Positions 6,788 through 7,364 of a DNA stretch of 7,364 nt are shown here, piece after piece. How positions within the stretch are numbered: position 1 is the stretch's first letter; each line of letters begins with the position of its first letter. The notes beneath the pieces were generated by a model. It saw nothing but the letters and a program-made list of their open reading frames with translations, ran no database searches and had not been told where the DNA came from. The translations under genes and the position numbers were made by a program. The stretch is taken from the NCBI GenBank assembly GCA_031272375.1, contig JAISTY010000096.1, positions 1 through 7,364 of the forward strand, read 5' to 3'. The stretch comes from Opitutaceae bacterium (GTDB taxonomy: Bacteria; Verrucomicrobiota; Verrucomicrobiia; Opitutales; Opitutaceae).

Positions 6788-6977
6788 GGCTGGGGGCGAG
6801 GAAGTTGCGAGGGTTGAAAAGAGGCGGCGGGAGGGAAGCCGCCGCGAGGTGCAGCGTTGACACAGGCGGCGGGCACGCGGGGGAGCCAAGTTTTTTTCAC
6901 CACAGAGCCACAGAGGACACAGAGTTTTTTATTATTTTAACTTTTAACTTTCGCGGTTTCGCGGCAACTTTTCGGCA
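6788..6977. other. Divergent intergenic region between the GH106 and EEP genes
   Basis: These 190 bases separate two divergently transcribed genes for exported proteins. The GH106-proximal half (6788-6890) is GC-rich and shows nothing recognisable apart from an isolated TTGACA at 6857-6862 with no matching -10 box. The right half (about 6891-6977) drops sharply in GC and consists mostly of short tandem repeats, annotated separately. The AT-rich stretch 6925-6950 contains TATTAT at 6930-6935, which could serve as a -10 element for the downstream gene, but no -35 element stands at the expected distance. Confidence 0.5.
6897..6964. repeat. Mosaic of short tandem repeats, probable dispersed intergenic repeat
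   Basis: Three different short repeats stand side by side. CACAGAG occurs three times, at 6901-6907, 6909-6915 and 6918-6924, with a spacing of 8 and 9 bases. TTTTAAC is repeated head-to-tail at 6935-6941 and 6942-6948. TTTCGCGG is repeated head-to-tail at 6949-6956 and 6957-6964. The first block, reading TTCACCACAGAGCCACAGAG and onward, resembles a CACAGAG-type intergenic repeat that I recall from many environmental bacterial genomes; when translated it yields spurious peptides such as SVSSVAL. The tandem copies are seen directly. Membership of a genome-wide repeat family is recalled knowledge and cannot be tested in a single window. Confidence 0.6.
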
Positions 6978-7364
6978 ATGAAAAAAAGACTCCTTCGCGC
7001 GAGCGTTTTCCTTTTTGCAACCGTCACGCTTTTTGTTCGCGCCGCCCCGCCCGCGGCCGATGACGCCGCCCCCACCGCTTCCGCGCGACAAGCTGCCGTG
7101 TTGAACGTCGCCACCTACAATCTCCGCGTCGCCCACGCGGACGACGAGAAATCCGGCAACGGATGGGGACTTCGCAAACCCGCGCTTCGCGACGTTATTC
7201 AAAGCATTGCCCCCGACATTCTTGGCACACAGGAAGGCAACGACCGCCAGCTTGCCGAACTCCTGCCGCTTCTTCCCGGCTACGCCTGCGAAAAAGCCCT
7301 TTACGCCGGCAAAAAAGGCAACGCCCACAACTGCGCCATCCTCTACAAATCCTCGCGGTTCAAC
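6978..7364 (+). CDS. Exported endonuclease/exonuclease/phosphatase family protein, N-terminal part
   Basis: The first 129 codons of an EEP-fold (PF03372-like) metal-dependent phosphodiesterase or phosphatase are present; the frame is open to the right edge. The signal peptide is MKKRLLRASVFLFATVTLFV plus RAA, with cleavage around residue 22-23, followed by a short Ala/Pro-rich linker. The domain begins at VLNVATYNLRVAH (41-53), where N48 is the conserved Asn of the first strand. Next come NGWGLRKPALRDVIQSIAPD (61-80) and ILGTQEG (81-87), where E86 should be a Mg2+ ligand. Later histidine and aspartate residues of the active site lie outside the window. Family members include exported nucleases, sphingomyelinases and phosphoinositide phosphatases, so the substrate is undetermined. 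The start is the only ATG that gives a signal peptide; no Shine-Dalgarno sequence is evident. The repeat mosaic ends 13 bases before the start codon. Confidence 0.82.
   Translation, partial: MKKRLLRASVFLFATVTLFVRAAPPAADDAAPTASARQAAVLNVATYNLRVAHADDEKSGNGWGLRKPALRDVIQSIAPDILGTQEGNDRQLAELLPLLPGYACEKALYAGKKGNAHNCAILYKSSRFN

Noticed and set aside
6857..6862. Perfect TTGACA -35 box upstream of the EEP gene
   Set aside because: The expected -10 position near 6880-6885 is GC-rich (GGGGAG region) with no TATAAT-like sequence, so the match is probably chance.
6788..6889. 34-codon extension of the GH106 protein
   Set aside because: It would bury the clear signal peptide beginning at MRLRSLLSLALLP and is Arg/Ser-rich, as expected for non-coding GC-rich DNA.
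6897..7328. Minus-strand open frame of 143 codons antisense to the EEP gene
   Set aside because: It is the complement of a convincing signal-peptide and EEP-domain frame, and its C-terminus (SVSSVALW) is simply the translated CACAGAG repeat.
1..7364. CRISPR arrays, tRNA or rRNA genes, transposase genes or attachment sites
   Set aside because: No regularly spaced repeats longer than a few bases, no cloverleaf-like sequence and no transposase or integrase motif were seen on either strand.

Overview
This is a GC-rich window (by eye roughly two thirds G+C, with long open antisense frames as a result). It carries four recognisable genes plus the first 21 codons of a fifth. The gene mix, protein style and a dispersed-repeat-like motif suggest a polysaccharide-degrading Verrucomicrobiota bacterium, most likely of the Opitutaceae type. 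That is an inference from gene content; no rRNA or other taxonomic marker is present.

Left part (1-1903), all on the minus strand: ptsI, encoding Enzyme I of the phosphoenolpyruvate:sugar phosphotransferase system, followed 64 bases downstream by the start of a homoserine dehydrogenase gene that runs off the left edge. The gap between them holds a GC-rich hairpin and an overlapping alternative hairpin. No HPr gene lies next to ptsI.

Middle part (1904-3707): a 193-base divergent intergenic region with small palindromes, then a plus-strand gene for an exported FAD-dependent oxidoreductase of the FAD_oxidored (PF12831-like) type.

Right part (3740-7364): a minus-strand gene for an exported glycoside hydrolase family 106 (alpha-L-rhamnosidase-like) protein of 1015 residues, convergent with the oxidoreductase at a distance of only 32 bases. 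A 190-base divergent region follows, containing a mosaic of short tandem repeats. The window ends in the 5' part of a plus-strand gene for an exported endonuclease/exonuclease/phosphatase-fold protein.

The three genes on the right all begin with signal peptides. They look like an envelope or extracellular set that acts on rhamnose-containing glycans or their products, next to housekeeping genes for carbon-flux signalling (ptsI) and amino-acid synthesis (hom). Nothing here proves that they work together. The most interesting points are the repeat mosaic at 6897-6964, the exported flavoenzyme paired tail-to-tail with the rhamnosidase, and the structured leader of the homoserine dehydrogenase gene. 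No mobile-element gene, CRISPR array, tRNA or rRNA was seen.
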